Part shown: positions 45,862-55,322 of the stretch, piece by piece
Layout of the letters: each line of letters begins with the position of its first letter
How positions within the stretch are numbered: the stretch's first letter is position 1
NCBI RefSeq assembly: GCF_025685685.1
Contig: NZ_JAGSYH010000001.1
Coordinates: forward strand, 744,001 to 808,000
Source of the DNA: Acidicapsa dinghuensis
Lineage (GTDB): Bacteria > Acidobacteriota > Terriglobia > Terriglobales > Acidobacteriaceae
DNA: 64,000 nucleotides
Direction of reading: 5' to 3'
Program-made: the position numbers and the translations under genes
The notes under the pieces: model-generated
What the model was told of the DNA's origin: nothing
Database searches by the model: none
What the model saw: the letters and a program-made list of their open reading frames with translations, nothing else

Positions 45862-47262
45862 ATGCACGCGCAAACCAAGGTTCTAATCGTCGAGGACGAG
45901 GTCCATGCCCTGATGGGGCTGGCGGAGCTCATATCAGCATGGGGTTACCGCACAGAAACGGCCCGCGACGGCATCGAGGGATACGAGAAGGTTCTCACTT
46001 GGGATCCCGCAATTGTCGTCACCGATCTGAAAATGCCGCGGATGGACGGGCTTGAGTTATTAACCAAGCTAACCGAATCCGGCAGCAAAATGGCGGTTGT
46101 CGTGCTGACGGCACAGGGCTCCGTTGAACTTGCAGTCGATGCAATGAAGCTCGGCGCCTACGACTTCATCCAGAAACCCGTCGACGCAACGCGGCTCAAG
46201 ACCATCCTTGCCAACGCGGCCCGGCAACTCGACACCGACATCGAGCTTGAGGTTACCCGGCGTCAACTCCGCCAAAATGGCGTTCTCGGCTCACTGGTAG
46301 GCCATTCACGCATGATGCAGGAGGTCTTCGGGCTCATTGAACGGATCGCTCCATCTAATGTCTCCGTCCTGATTACCGGCGAGAGCGGCACCGGGAAGGA
46401 GCTCGTTGCCCGTACCCTGCATGACCTTAGCGAGCGCAAAGCGCGATCGTTTGTCGCAGTGAACTGCGCGGCCATCCCCGAATCCCTGATGGAAAGCGAG
46501 ATATTCGGCCACGAGAGAGGCGCATTCACCGGTGCTGTTGAGCGCCGTGCAGGCTGCTTCGAACTGGCGGAGGACGGTACCCTCCTACTCGATGAGCTGG
46601 GTGAGATGCCAATCGGTACACAGGCCAAGCTGCTTCGCGTCCTTGAAGATCGCAAGCTGCGCCGTCTGGGCGCTCGCAACGAACAGGACGTCAATGTTCG
46701 AGTGCTGGCAGCCACCAACCGCGACCCTGAGCTTGCGGTTGTTGAGGGAAAACTTCGCTCCGATCTCTACTACCGTTTGAATGTATTTCACATTCACATG
46801 CCGCCGCTTCGCGAACATCGGGAAGATATTCCTGACATGGCAATGGCGATGATCGCCGAGATGAATCAGAGACACGGCAGAAGGGTGGCGGGATTTACTC
46901 CTGCAGTGCTGGAACGGATGCAACAACATGACTGGCCCGGGAACGCTCGCGAATTACGCAACCTGGTGGAAAGAGCCGTTATTCTCGCGCCAGAGGGTGG
47001 ATTCATCGATATTGCGCAGCTTCCACCCAATTTTGGCAGAACCAACGCGCTGACCGCCGCTGTCGCTGATGCCCAAAGTATCGTGGTACCGCTGGGCTCT
47101 ACTGTTGACGAAGCGGAGCGATTGTTGATCTTGCGCACACTGGAGTCGACCAATCAGAACAAGACTCGGGCAGCGGAAATTCTCGGCGTGAGCTTGAAGA
47201 CGTTGCATAACAAGCTCAAGGAATACGACAGCCAGCGCGATAGCGGAGGAACAAGAGAATGA
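45862..47262 (+). CDS. sigma-54-dependent response regulator (NtrC family)
   Basis: A 466-residue enhancer-binding protein. The receiver domain has Asp12 and the phosphorylation site Asp55 in VVTDLKMPRMDG. The AAA+ domain follows with Walker A GESGTGKE, the GAFTGA loop (ERGAFTGAVERR) that touches sigma-54, Walker B LLLDELGEMP, and the arginine-finger region. A Fis-type helix-turn-helix (KTRAAEILGVSLKTLHNKL) ends the protein. It should activate RpoN promoters when phosphorylated by the histidine kinase, which overlaps its stop by four bases. No target promoter with -24/-12 elements was found nearby. Confidence 0.95.
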   Translation: MHAQTKVLIVEDEVHALMGLAELISAWGYRTETARDGIEGYEKVLTWDPAIVVTDLKMPRMDGLELLTKLTESGSKMAVVVLTAQGSVELAVDAMKLGAYDFIQKPVDATRLKTILANAARQLDTDIELEVTRRQLRQNGVLGSLVGHSRMMQEVFGLIERIAPSNVSVLITGESGTGKELVARTLHDLSERKARSFVAVNCAAIPESLMESEIFGHERGAFTGAVERRAGCFELAEDGTLLLDELGEMPIGTQAKLLRVLEDRKLRRLGARNEQDVNVRVLAATNRDPELAVVEGKLRSDLYYRLNVFHIHMPPLREHREDIPDMAMAMIAEMNQRHGRRVAGFTPAVLERMQQHDWPGNARELRNLVERAVILAPEGGFIDIAQLPPNFGRTNALTAAVADAQSIVVPLGSTVDEAERLLILRTLESTNQNKTRAAEILGVSLKTLHNKLKEYDSQRDSGGTRE

Positions 47263-49154
47263 GTTTGAAAACCAAACTTGTTCTGGCTATTACCAGCCTG
47301 GTCTTTCTCACGACAACAGTGCTGTCTCTTGTTTACATGAGCCAGTTGCTTCAGGCTGTCGTCAATCAATCCTATGAAACAAATGTGATTGTGGCGCAGG
47401 AGGTCTGGTACGCCCTGCAACAAGCGCTCGAAAACGGCTTACGAAATGACGCGATCACCCCGGGCGATAAAGCCCAGTTGAGAAATCTTGTTGCGGACGC
47501 AATACGCAAAGACGAATCGCTCAATGGAGCCATGAATTCTGCACTCCGTTACTCACCCACGATTTATGACGTGAGTATCGGAGATACCGATGACCGTGCC
47601 CTGCTCACGACTCGTGCCGGCGGTCAGGACCAGCCCCTGCCGATACGGGAAAACTATGAAACCCTTCGCGACAGCAATGCTGTTGAACTTCTCAAAGCTG
47701 TTTTTGGTCCTATAAAAGTATATGACGTAATCATTCCGCTTCAGCGAAATGGTGAACCCTTTGCTACGGTACGTGTCGGTGTTCGTAGTTCCCTGCTGCG
47801 CACTCAATATGAGCCTCTAGCCCGGCGTACCTTGACCTTGATGTCGCTTGCGCTTGTAATCTCGCTGGTCATCGCATTCTTCCTTGCCAATCTGGCCCTC
47901 CGCCCTATCGAAGAACTCAATCTTCAACTCGATTACTGGACCCCACTGGCAGAAGACCCGCCAGCGGAAGAGCAACGCTTCGACACAGTTGCCAAGGTTT
48001 CGAACAAAATCGAGCGCATTGGGCAGCGCATGAGAAATGTCGAGGAGGTCTTCTCCGCGCTCAAAGAAAACCTCGATCAGGTTCTCGGAAATCTACAGGA
48101 CGGCCTCATGCTCTTCACCGCTGATGGACGTACCGTACTCGTCTCCGATGCCGTCGCCAGATTCCTCGGAGTGAATCGCAATGAGCTTCTTAACCTGCAA
48201 GCCAAAGAAATCTTTGATCGCTCGACTGTCCTCGGACGTCTGATCCGGGAAGCATGGGACGCCGGAATGTCCCTGGTCAAGGAAGAAGTGACCATCGAGG
48301 CCGGAAATCGTATCGAAGTTTCGCTCGACTTCATTCACGATGATGGAACCCGAGGAGGGCTTGGTGCGCTGTTGACCCTGCACGACGTGGAATCCGTGCA
48401 GGTCATCGAGAGCGAACTGGAACTTTCCCGGCGACTGTCAGCGATTGGCCGCTTGACGTCGGGCGTTGGTCACGAAGTCAAGAATCCCATCAACGCGATC
48501 GTTGTCCACCTGGAACTGCTCAAAACAAAGCTGGGCAATGCAGCGGCTCCGGCCGTCCGTCATCTTGACGTAATCGATTCTGAAATTCATCGCCTTGACC
48601 GGGTTGTGCAAACACTTGTCGATTTCTCCCGTCCGGTAGAAGTACGGCTGATCGAGTACGATTTACGCGATGTGGTGTCAGACATTGTGGCGCTCTCTGC
48701 CGAGGAGATGTCGATGCGCAACGTACATTTGACCAGTTATCTTCCTCCCTACCCGGTACCGGTAAAGATCGATGTTGATCTGCTGAAACAAGCCTTACTG
48801 AACGTAATGCAGAACGGTGCACAGTCTATGCCCGAGGGAGGCAACCTCCAGATTCGGCTTCTCGAAGAGGGTAAATTAGGGATCATCGAAATTAAAGACG
48901 AAGGAACCGGCATTTCACAGGAACTAAGAGACAAAATTTTCGACCTGTATTTCACGACCAAACGGGAGGGAAGCGGAATCGGGCTTGCCATGACGTATCG
49001 TATTCTGCAGTTGCATCATGGCAGTATCGACGTACAATCAGAAGTAGGCCGTGGCTCAGTGTTCCAGTTGCGAATACCTCTCTCCGCCACGGACCGGGGA
49101 CGGCGGCATCCTCAGCCGACGGCGTTAGAACGTACGAAAGGGTTTAAAGAATGA
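47259..49154 (+). CDS. sensor histidine kinase
   Basis: A 631-residue membrane kinase. Order: a first transmembrane helix (residues 8-30), a periplasmic sensor of about 160 residues, a second helix near 192-213, a HAMP-like linker, a PAS-like domain at about 275-385, the HisKA helix with His405 in GHEVKNPINA, and an HATPase domain with N (VMQNGAQS), G1 (DEGTGIS) and G2 (GSGIGLAM) boxes. Its four-base overlap with the regulator gene makes them a cognate pair. The signal is unknown; the lipoprotein gene that overlaps its end may provide or bind it. Confidence 0.94.
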   Translation: MSLKTKLVLAITSLVFLTTTVLSLVYMSQLLQAVVNQSYETNVIVAQEVWYALQQALENGLRNDAITPGDKAQLRNLVADAIRKDESLNGAMNSALRYSPTIYDVSIGDTDDRALLTTRAGGQDQPLPIRENYETLRDSNAVELLKAVFGPIKVYDVIIPLQRNGEPFATVRVGVRSSLLRTQYEPLARRTLTLMSLALVISLVIAFFLANLALRPIEELNLQLDYWTPLAEDPPAEEQRFDTVAKVSNKIERIGQRMRNVEEVFSALKENLDQVLGNLQDGLMLFTADGRTVLVSDAVARFLGVNRNELLNLQAKEIFDRSTVLGRLIREAWDAGMSLVKEEVTIEAGNRIEVSLDFIHDDGTRGGLGALLTLHDVESVQVIESELELSRRLSAIGRLTSGVGHEVKNPINAIVVHLELLKTKLGNAAAPAVRHLDVIDSEIHRLDRVVQTLVDFSRPVEVRLIEYDLRDVVSDIVALSAEEMSMRNVHLTSYLPPYPVPVKIDVDLLKQALLNVMQNGAQSMPEGGNLQIRLLEEGKLGIIEIKDEGTGISQELRDKIFDLYFTTKREGSGIGLAMTYRILQLHHGSIDVQSEVGRGSVFQLRIPLSATDRGRRHPQPTALERTKGFKE

Positions 49155-49723
49155 GGAGTACCGTCACGTCTAGTGCGTGGCTGCTTTCGGTGCTGGCTTC
49201 CGTTGCACTTCTGCAGGGCTGCGACCATAAAGATAAGACGCCACAACAAACTTTGGCTCCGCCAATTGTGGATGCTCCTGCGCAACAACCCTCAACTGTT
49301 TCGACTGCGAATTTACCTCCTCCCGAGGTGGTAGAACCAGCAAAACCTGCGACTCCACCTGCGCCTCAACCACAGGAACAGCCGAAAAAACCTGTACACC
49401 ATAAGAAGAAACCGGCTCCTACCACTCAGCAGCCGACTCAGGAAGCATCTGCCAATCCCAGTGGATCTGCCGCGAACCCCATCGGACAACTTTCCGGTGC
49501 TTCATCCGGCGATCAACGCTCTCAGGCGGAAGATGATATCAACACCACGGAGAAGGGGCTCAACGGCATAACACGCCATCTCAATGACAACGAGACCAAA
49601 ACTGCTGCACAAATCAAGGAATTCCTGAAACAGGCCCGTGCGGCCCTCAACTCCGGAGATGTTGACGGAGCCTTGACTCTGGCCAAGAAAGCCAAAGTGC
49701 TCCTGGCTGAGCTAAGCCAGTAA
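49151..49723 (+). CDS. putative lipoprotein encoded with the two-component system
   Basis: A 190-residue protein with a lipoprotein signal (LLSVLASVALLQGCDHK, Cys about 24). The middle is a flexible Pro/Gln/Lys-rich linker of about 80 residues, long enough to reach across the periplasm. The end is helical and TPR-like (FLKQARAALNSGDVDGALTL). Its start overlaps the kinase stop by four bases, so the three genes form one translationally coupled operon. It may be a periplasmic partner that tunes the kinase, or monitors the cell wall. I know no described family for it. Confidence 0.75.
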   Translation: MRSTVTSSAWLLSVLASVALLQGCDHKDKTPQQTLAPPIVDAPAQQPSTVSTANLPPPEVVEPAKPATPPAPQPQEQPKKPVHHKKKPAPTTQQPTQEASANPSGSAANPIGQLSGASSGDQRSQAEDDINTTEKGLNGITRHLNDNETKTAAQIKEFLKQARAALNSGDVDGALTLAKKAKVLLAELSQ

Positions 49724-49868
49724 TCTTAAGCAGTCAATGCCTGCCTGTTCGGCGATAGCGTAAATAGAAAGTAAAGTTCATATCATGTTTCGGAAGCACA
49801 AAATCTTGCTTGCGGAACATGGAGAGAGTGCAATGCACTCTACAGCGAGAACCGAAAATATCTGGGAA

Positions 49869-50183
49869 TCACTCAGCATTCTTTTGGCTGGATCTATTCA
49901 TATACAGCAATACAAGCCAGAGAACGACCGCGTAGAAGACGACGGAAAAGGCTAGTCCCGCAATGCCAGCCCCAATAATCGCAGGCAATGACGACGTACG
50001 AGGCCTGATGAGCCATCCAATGAGAAACGCCGGAGGAGCAGTGACGGCACGTGCGAAGTAGCCAAGAAATTGCAGTGGCTTGGCCAGGTCACTCAGCATA
50101 CCGGCGCTGCAAACTAATGCATTGATAAGTAAAGAAAAGATGAAGGCCTTGAAGAAGAGGGTTTCTCGCATCTTCGTTCTCAT
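49869..50183 (-). CDS. small membrane protein
   Basis: A 104-residue protein with three hydrophobic segments (FFKAFIFSLLINALVCSAGM, FLGYFARAVTAPPAFLIGWL, and a strongly hydrophobic one near residue 65-92). I recognise no family. A GGGAGAG lies ten bases before the ATG. It is just downstream of the carboxypeptidase gene (30-base gap) on the same strand and may share its transcript. Function unknown. Confidence 0.65.
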   Translation of the reverse strand: MRTKMRETLFFKAFIFSLLINALVCSAGMLSDLAKPLQFLGYFARAVTAPPAFLIGWLIRPRTSSLPAIIGAGIAGLAFSVVFYAVVLWLVLLYMNRSSQKNAE

Positions 50184-50213
50184 CGCGTTTTAACTCTCCC
50201 TCAAGGCCATTCG

Positions 50214-51815
50214 TTATTTGGCATTATCGTAAAAGTGCCCGAGATCCTGCCGGAAAGACTTGAGTGCTTCCACGTTCAGATACACCATATGTCCAGCCGG
50301 ATAGTATCCCCACGTGATGTTGCTGCGCATCTTGGATTCTGTGCCCATGTGGGCAAGCTCCCATTCAGTCGCAGTAAACGGAGTCGCCAGATCGTAGACA
50401 CCATTCGCCGCAAAAACCTTGAGGTGTGGGTTCTTGCGGATTGTATCGCCCAGATCGCCTGCCACATAGGGCATACGCTGCTCGCGTCCGAACGGACCCA
50501 TCGCACCTGCAGGCCGGTGATTAAAATCCCAGTTCTGATTAAGCCCGGGACCGCTGTTGTTATAAGTATCGGTATCCGTGACCTTCAGATCGTTCTGCAG
50601 ATACGAATGGAAAGCGGCGATATAGGCTCCGCTGATGCCCGTATCCGAAGGATCGTAAGGTGCGTTGTCGCCGGCTGCTTCTGCATCCGGTCCTTCGAAA
50701 CGAGCGTCGTAGCGACCAAGAATCTTGTTCTCGTCGCGCAACAGCTCCTTGCGAAACCGGGAAGCACTGATCCGCAGATTCGCTTCCTTGATGAATTGCG
50801 GCGACAGCCCGATGAAATGGCTCATCTGGTTTGCAATCTTGTCCGCATCTGCGTCGCTCAGAGCATTGCCTGCCCACAACGCTTCCGCATACGGACCATG
50901 CGCAAACTCCTGAGCTTGCCGGATGAAAGTCATCACATCTGCAGGCTTGTTAGGCACCTTGTTGTGATACCAGGCAATTGCAGCAAAGCTCGGGAAGTCG
51001 GTGATGTAGCCATTGTCAAGACCGGCTGCATGAGCGTTGTAGTTCAGAATGGACGAAAGCAACACAATGCCATTCAATTGCACTCCTGCGGAATTCAGTG
51101 TCGCGGACAAACCCGCCGAGCGCGTGGTTCCGTACGACTCGCCAAACAGGAACTTCGGTGAATTCCAGCGATGGTTCACCGTAATGTAGCGAACGATGAA
51201 CTTCGTGAAGGCAGTCAGATCTTCATCGACTCCGGCCACGTCTTTCACTGTTCCCTTCCCCACCGGATGAGAGAATCCGGTTCCCGGCGCATCGATAAAG
51301 ACGAGATCCGTCTTGTCGAGCAGGCTGTATTCGTTGGGAACGATCTTGAAGGGCGCATTGTGGGTTGCATCCGGACTGTCAGTCAGTACACGCATCGGGC
51401 CGACTGATCCCATTTCCAGCCAGATCGTGGCTGATCCTGGACCGCCGTTGTAAAGGAACGTCACAGGCCGGGTATTGGCATCGGCGCCATCTTCCGTGTA
51501 AGCGATGTAGAAGATGCTGTGATAGGGCCGTTCGTAGTCGTCGTGATCTTCTTTACTGATCAGCAGATTTCCAGCCGTCGCGGTGTAATGAATCTCACGT
51601 CCGCCTATCGTCTCCTGATGCTGTGTTACGGCAGCCTTCTCTACAGGTATCGGAATATCTTTTGACGGCGTTTCTTCTTTCGTTTCGGCATTGGCGCGAC
51701 GTTCCTGCGCAAAAACCGAAGTGCTCAGTGTAGACACAAGAACAAAGGCCAAAGCAGCAGGCGTAATAGCTGAAGCGATTGCTCTTAGGACGGGCCGTTT
51801 TCGCGAAACGATCAC
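50214..51815 (-). CDS. exported serine carboxypeptidase-like peptidase (S10 family)
   Basis: A 533-residue alpha/beta-hydrolase. Signal peptide (AIASAITPAALAFVLVSTL, cleavage near VFAQE) and then the S10 blocks: LYNGGPGSATIWLEMGSVGP, the oxyanion region, the nucleophile Ser in FGESYGTTR, an Asp in ANGVYDLATPF and a His in YYPAGHMVYL. It should remove C-terminal amino acids from peptides in the periplasm or outside. I prefer the GTG at 51815 since a GAGGGAG site precedes it and the signal peptide follows; an upstream TTG at 51881 is possible. The family is widespread in Acidobacteriota. Confidence 0.9.
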   Translation of the reverse strand: MIVSRKRPVLRAIASAITPAALAFVLVSTLSTSVFAQERRANAETKEETPSKDIPIPVEKAAVTQHQETIGGREIHYTATAGNLLISKEDHDDYERPYHSIFYIAYTEDGADANTRPVTFLYNGGPGSATIWLEMGSVGPMRVLTDSPDATHNAPFKIVPNEYSLLDKTDLVFIDAPGTGFSHPVGKGTVKDVAGVDEDLTAFTKFIVRYITVNHRWNSPKFLFGESYGTTRSAGLSATLNSAGVQLNGIVLLSSILNYNAHAAGLDNGYITDFPSFAAIAWYHNKVPNKPADVMTFIRQAQEFAHGPYAEALWAGNALSDADADKIANQMSHFIGLSPQFIKEANLRISASRFRKELLRDENKILGRYDARFEGPDAEAAGDNAPYDPSDTGISGAYIAAFHSYLQNDLKVTDTDTYNNSGPGLNQNWDFNHRPAGAMGPFGREQRMPYVAGDLGDTIRKNPHLKVFAANGVYDLATPFTATEWELAHMGTESKMRSNITWGYYPAGHMVYLNVEALKSFRQDLGHFYDNAK

Positions 51816-51984
51816 GCTTGGAGTCTCCCTCAAAGAATTGGAATTGGGGAAAATGCACGCGCATGCAAAGGACGGTTGCAAGCATGCAGCGGCATTCTTC
51901 GAACGAGCGCCGGAAGCGATGTCGAGCTATAGCTGTACCGGATGACGGAGAGTGTAACATGCGTCATCGCAGATTCGGGAAGGG

Positions 51985-52899
51985 TTATCTTTCGCCCCAC
52001 TTGAGCTTTGTGCGCAAAGCCTCGAAGAAACCGTTACCGCCGATACGCACCAGCTTGACGGCGTACTCCGACCGCCTGCAACGAAGCTCATCTCCAATGC
52101 GCAGATCCACCGCCTGCTGACCATCCACAGTCAAAATCGTTGAGTTCGGCTGTCCACCCTTCGGCCCCTCGATTCGAAGGGTCAGGCCGGCAGTCCCGGG
52201 GATCACGATCGGCCTCAGTGTCAGCAGATGCGGACAGATGGGAGTGATTACCAGCGCGTCAACTCCCGGCACCATGATGGGCCCGTTGGCTGCCAGTGTG
52301 TACGCCGTAGAACCAGTCGGAGTGGACACAATGACACCGTCCGCACGAAATCTGGCTACCAGCATCCCATCGAGTTCCACTGCAAAATCCGCCATGCGCG
52401 CAATAGCGCTTTTTGACAACACAATGTCGTTGACAGCTTCAAATCCTTCGATACAAACATCGCCGCGCCATAGATCTGTATGCAACATCGCGCGCTCATC
52501 GATGGCATGGCAATCGGCGCACCAGCTATCGAGGGTCGGAAAGAGACTGGAAAGCCTCACCTCGGTCAGAAACCCAAGCGAGCCGAGATTCACGCTCAAG
52601 ATCGGCGTATCGGATGGGGCAAAAATGCGGCCCACTGCCAAGAGAGTGCCATCTCCCCCGAGCACAATTACCAGCACCGGCTTGGCCGTCGGCAAATCCA
52701 CCCTGTCTCGAATCTCAAGCCCGCCAACCAGCGATCCGGACTCGCCTTTGTATGCAGCGGCCGGCCCTACCATATAGGAGGCGCTCTCTCTATCTAAAAC
52801 TGGTTCAAATTGGTGTTCGCGAAGCCAGTCGACCAGCTCTGGCAGTAACCGGATCAATTCCGGTTTGGAGGGCTTGGAAACGATGGCGATTCGAGTCAT
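51985..52899 (-). CDS. nadK: NAD kinase
   Basis: A 304-residue ATP-NAD kinase that makes NADP in the cytoplasm. The diagnostic VLGGDGTLL, NLGSLGFLTEV, a VNDIVLSKS block and STPTGSTAYTLAANGPIMVP are all present in order. A slightly longer loop (YMVGPAAAYKGESGSLVGGL) occurs near residue 45, otherwise the length is normal. It is followed upstream by tlyA on the same strand with 23 bases between, a common gene pair in bacteria, so they are likely co-transcribed, tlyA first. Confidence 0.96.
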   Translation of the reverse strand: MTRIAIVSKPSKPELIRLLPELVDWLREHQFEPVLDRESASYMVGPAAAYKGESGSLVGGLEIRDRVDLPTAKPVLVIVLGGDGTLLAVGRIFAPSDTPILSVNLGSLGFLTEVRLSSLFPTLDSWCADCHAIDERAMLHTDLWRGDVCIEGFEAVNDIVLSKSAIARMADFAVELDGMLVARFRADGVIVSTPTGSTAYTLAANGPIMVPGVDALVITPICPHLLTLRPIVIPGTAGLTLRIEGPKGGQPNSTILTVDGQQAVDLRIGDELRCRRSEYAVKLVRIGGNGFFEALRTKLKWGER

Positions 52900-52922
52900 T
52901 TGCGTCAGTGTACCCCACTCAG

Positions 52923-53705
52923 TCAGTACGAAACCTCTACGGAATCAGGCAGCATCCCATGCAGTAAAAACTCCCGGTTGCCCTCCATGCCCTCAATCGG
53001 CGAATCGATCACATCGAGCGCTGTTGCACCCAGACCGCACAGACAGTCGTTGACTCGCCTGATAGCGAGTTGATGCGCCTCCGGATCGCGCACAATTCCT
53101 CCCTTGCCAACATGCTCACGACCCGCCTCGAATTGCGGTTTCACAAGCACTACAAATTCTCTCAGTGTTGTTGCTGCGGCCATTACAGCAGGCAAAACCA
53201 GCGTAGCGGAAATGAAGGAAACATCGACGACCAGCAGCGTCAATTCCGGATCACCTGCGTGCGCAGGATTCAGTGTTCCGGGGCTTAATAAACGCGCATT
53301 TGTCCGTTCAAACAAGCGCACTCGCGGATCGGAACGCAGTTTCATTGCAATCTGTCCAAAGCCGGTATCGACACAGCACACGTGCGCCGCGCCATGTTGC
53401 AACAAACAATCTGTAAAGCCCCCAGTCGATGTCCCTATATCGAGACAAGACCGTCCAGCAGCATCTATCTTCCAATGTTGGAGCGCGGCCTCCAGCTTAA
53501 GCCCCCCACGGCTCACATAGCGCAGATCCTCTCCCAGCAGGCGAATGGGAGCCTCTGAATCCACAACGGTGCCGGCCTTGTCCACTTTTTGCTCCGCCAC
53601 GAGCACACGGCCCGCCAAAATCAGGGCACGCGCCCGTTCCCGGCTTGGAACCAGACCACGTTGAACCAGCAGCGCGTCAATTCGAACTCTCTTCGTCTCA
53701 CTCAT
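52923..53705 (-). CDS. tlyA: TlyA-family rRNA 2'-O-methyltransferase
   Basis: A 260-residue S4-domain/FtsJ-fold methyltransferase, which in characterised homologues methylates ribose positions in 16S and 23S rRNA. The S4 RNA-binding domain is at the N-terminus (RIDALLVQRGLVPSRERARA), then YVSRGGLKLEAAL with the first catalytic Lys, the SAM motif CLDIGTSTGGFTDCLL, and VLVKPQFEAGREHVGKGG. The ATG at 53705 gives a normal start; an open frame of 21 codons upstream overlaps the divergent sigma-factor region. GAGG directly abuts the ATG, so the ribosome site is tight. It is co-directional with nadK. Confidence 0.94.
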   Translation of the reverse strand: MSETKRVRIDALLVQRGLVPSRERARALILAGRVLVAEQKVDKAGTVVDSEAPIRLLGEDLRYVSRGGLKLEAALQHWKIDAAGRSCLDIGTSTGGFTDCLLQHGAAHVCCVDTGFGQIAMKLRSDPRVRLFERTNARLLSPGTLNPAHAGDPELTLLVVDVSFISATLVLPAVMAAATTLREFVVLVKPQFEAGREHVGKGGIVRDPEAHQLAIRRVNDCLCGLGATALDVIDSPIEGMEGNREFLLHGMLPDSVEVSY

Positions 53706-53888
53706 CCTCTTGACTCTATTATTCTTGTATTTGTTGATCGAGTTGCATAGCCAGTTCAGGTGACGCATGCGGTAATTCGTCGCAATGACTCGCCGGATGT
53801 GGTCAGGTGGCCACGCAATCCAAAACGTATCATGCTGCGTACTCTAAGCGAGCTGAGCAGCGACGGTAGAAGATCGGAAGTATTTCAG

Positions 53889-54410
53889 ATGGATGATGCC
53901 GAACTGCTGGAAGCGGTCGCCAGGAAGGATGAATCCGCCATGGCGGCGCTTTTTGACAGGTATTCAGGATTGGTTTATTCGATCGCGTTACGGGTTTTGC
54001 GTGAGCCCGAACTTGCCGAAGACGTCATGCAAGAGGTTCTTCTCCAGGTCTGGAGACAACCGGGCGGATTTCTATCTCAAAAAGGCAGCCTCGGATCATG
54101 GCTTGCCGTGGTATCGCGCAATCGCGCTATCGATGTCATTCGCCGAAGGGCGCGTCTGACACCTCTTGAAGAAATGGTTCTCCCGGAGCCCCGCAATCTT
54201 CAGCGCACTATTGAAGACAGCCGCATGATGGACCGGGTTCGAGAAGCGGTTGAAACATTGCCGGAAGAACAGCAATCCTCGCTGCACATGGCTTATTTTG
54301 ACGGATTAACCCACATCGAGATCTCAGAACGGACTGGTGCTCCGCTAGGGACAGTCAAGACGCGCATTCGCTCGGCTTTGGCGACGGTGAGAAAGGCGCT
54401 GCAGGTATGA
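53889..54410 (+). CDS. ECF RNA polymerase sigma factor
   Basis: A 173-residue sigma-70 family factor. Region 2 (ALFDRYSGLVYSIALRVL, then AEDVMQEVLLQVW) binds the -10; region 4 (LTHIEISERTGAPLGTVKTR) binds the -35. The linker is short, as in SigK-type groups. The ATG at 53889 follows a GGAAG site and gives a normal length; starts at 53832 and at GTG 53760 are possible. The anti-sigma gene overlaps its stop by four bases, so its activity is probably held by that membrane protein until a signal arrives. The target promoter is unknown. Confidence 0.93.
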   Translation: MDDAELLEAVARKDESAMAALFDRYSGLVYSIALRVLREPELAEDVMQEVLLQVWRQPGGFLSQKGSLGSWLAVVSRNRAIDVIRRRARLTPLEEMVLPEPRNLQRTIEDSRMMDRVREAVETLPEEQQSSLHMAYFDGLTHIEISERTGAPLGTVKTRIRSALATVRKALQV

Positions 54411-55225
54411 GCAATCACGCATTTCACCTGGAAGAAGATGATCTCATCCAGTACGCCCTGGGAACCCTCAAGGACACACAACTAACCCAGTTCACGGCCC
54501 ATATCTCGCTGTGCAACGTGTGCCGCGGCAGGCTGGCCCAATATCGAACCGACCTGGCAGTGTTTGGCGCGGTTCAGCCGCCGTCTTCGTTGCCTGACGG
54601 AGCCCGCGAACGGTTCCTCGCCAGGCTGAACAATCCAGCCCCTTCGCCATCCGCTCTGGAAAAGATTCGGACCAGAAGCCGTGCTTATCTTTTCTCCAAA
54701 GCCTTTCGTCATTGGATGGATACGCCCGCCCCTCTTCTGATTCTCTCCGGGGCTCTGGCGATAGCTTTGACCTTCGTCGGATACGACGACCTTTCCCATA
54801 TTCACCAACTCAGGCAAATGCAGCCGGAGATCAATCGCTTCGAACGCGAGTCCAGCAAGTTCCAGGAGCTGGAGGATTTCCTGCGCGGAACCAACGCACA
54901 GGATGCGACGCTGCGTAGGGGCATTAATACAAATAAGGAGCCTGAGGGACACGTTCTCTATTCCGCGGTCAACGGAAGACTTGTTTTCACCGCTACCAAT
55001 ATGCCTGGACCGCCTCCCGGCAAGACCTATGAGCTATGGGTTCTGCCCGCAAACGGTGGCAATCCAATTCCAGCTGGAACATTTACTCCTGATCTGCAAG
55101 GCAGTGCGGCGATAGTCTTCCCGGAAATCCCGGCCAACGTCCAGGCGAGCAGTTTTGGAGTAACTGTGGAAGATCAGGGAGGATCGAACACGCCCACCCT
55201 GCCGATCTACATGAGTGGCCAATAG
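54407..55225 (+). CDS. membrane anti-sigma factor, RskA-like
   Basis: A 272-residue protein. The N-terminus has a zinc-finger-like anti-sigma motif (HISLCNVCRGRL, a H-x3-C-x2-C pattern near residue 30-40). A single transmembrane segment lies at about 108-125 (PAPLLILSGALAIALTFVGY), and an RskA-type extracytoplasmic domain follows (NMPGPPPGKTYELWVLPANG, then SFGVTVEDQGGS). It should hold the ECF sigma factor at the membrane and release it when its outer domain is cut or changed. It is coupled to the sigma gene by a four-base overlap and followed by a terminator. Confidence 0.9.
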   Translation: MSNHAFHLEEDDLIQYALGTLKDTQLTQFTAHISLCNVCRGRLAQYRTDLAVFGAVQPPSSLPDGARERFLARLNNPAPSPSALEKIRTRSRAYLFSKAFRHWMDTPAPLLILSGALAIALTFVGYDDLSHIHQLRQMQPEINRFERESSKFQELEDFLRGTNAQDATLRRGINTNKEPEGHVLYSAVNGRLVFTATNMPGPPPGKTYELWVLPANGGNPIPAGTFTPDLQGSAAIVFPEIPANVQASSFGVTVEDQGGSNTPTLPIYMSGQ

Positions 55226-55275
55226 GCAGCCGTTGTATGAGAAATCCAGCAGCGTAATTCATCCCAGCCAAACAG

Positions 55276-55305
55276 AAAAGGCCAGTCCGGCGGACTGGCC
55301 TTTTT
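55276..55305 (+). terminator. intrinsic terminator between convergent genes
   Basis: A perfect 13-base stem (AAAAGGCCAGTCC / GGACTGGCCTTTT) around three bases, then five T on the plus strand; the minus strand also reads TTTT after the stem, so it can serve both the anti-sigma gene and the lipoprotein gene. Confidence 0.92.
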
Positions 55306-55322
55306 AATGCTTCTGATTCCAG

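Noticed and set aside
45690..49868. Sigma-54 (-24/-12) promoters near the NtrC-type operon
   Set aside because: I looked for TGGCAC-N5-TTGC patterns on both strands and found only partial matches lacking the GC element at the right spacing. A matrix scan would be needed.
50235..51161. A 308-codon plus-strand frame opposite the serine carboxypeptidase
   Set aside because: The S10 peptidase motifs on the minus strand are complete; the plus-strand product resembles nothing and lacks a ribosome site.
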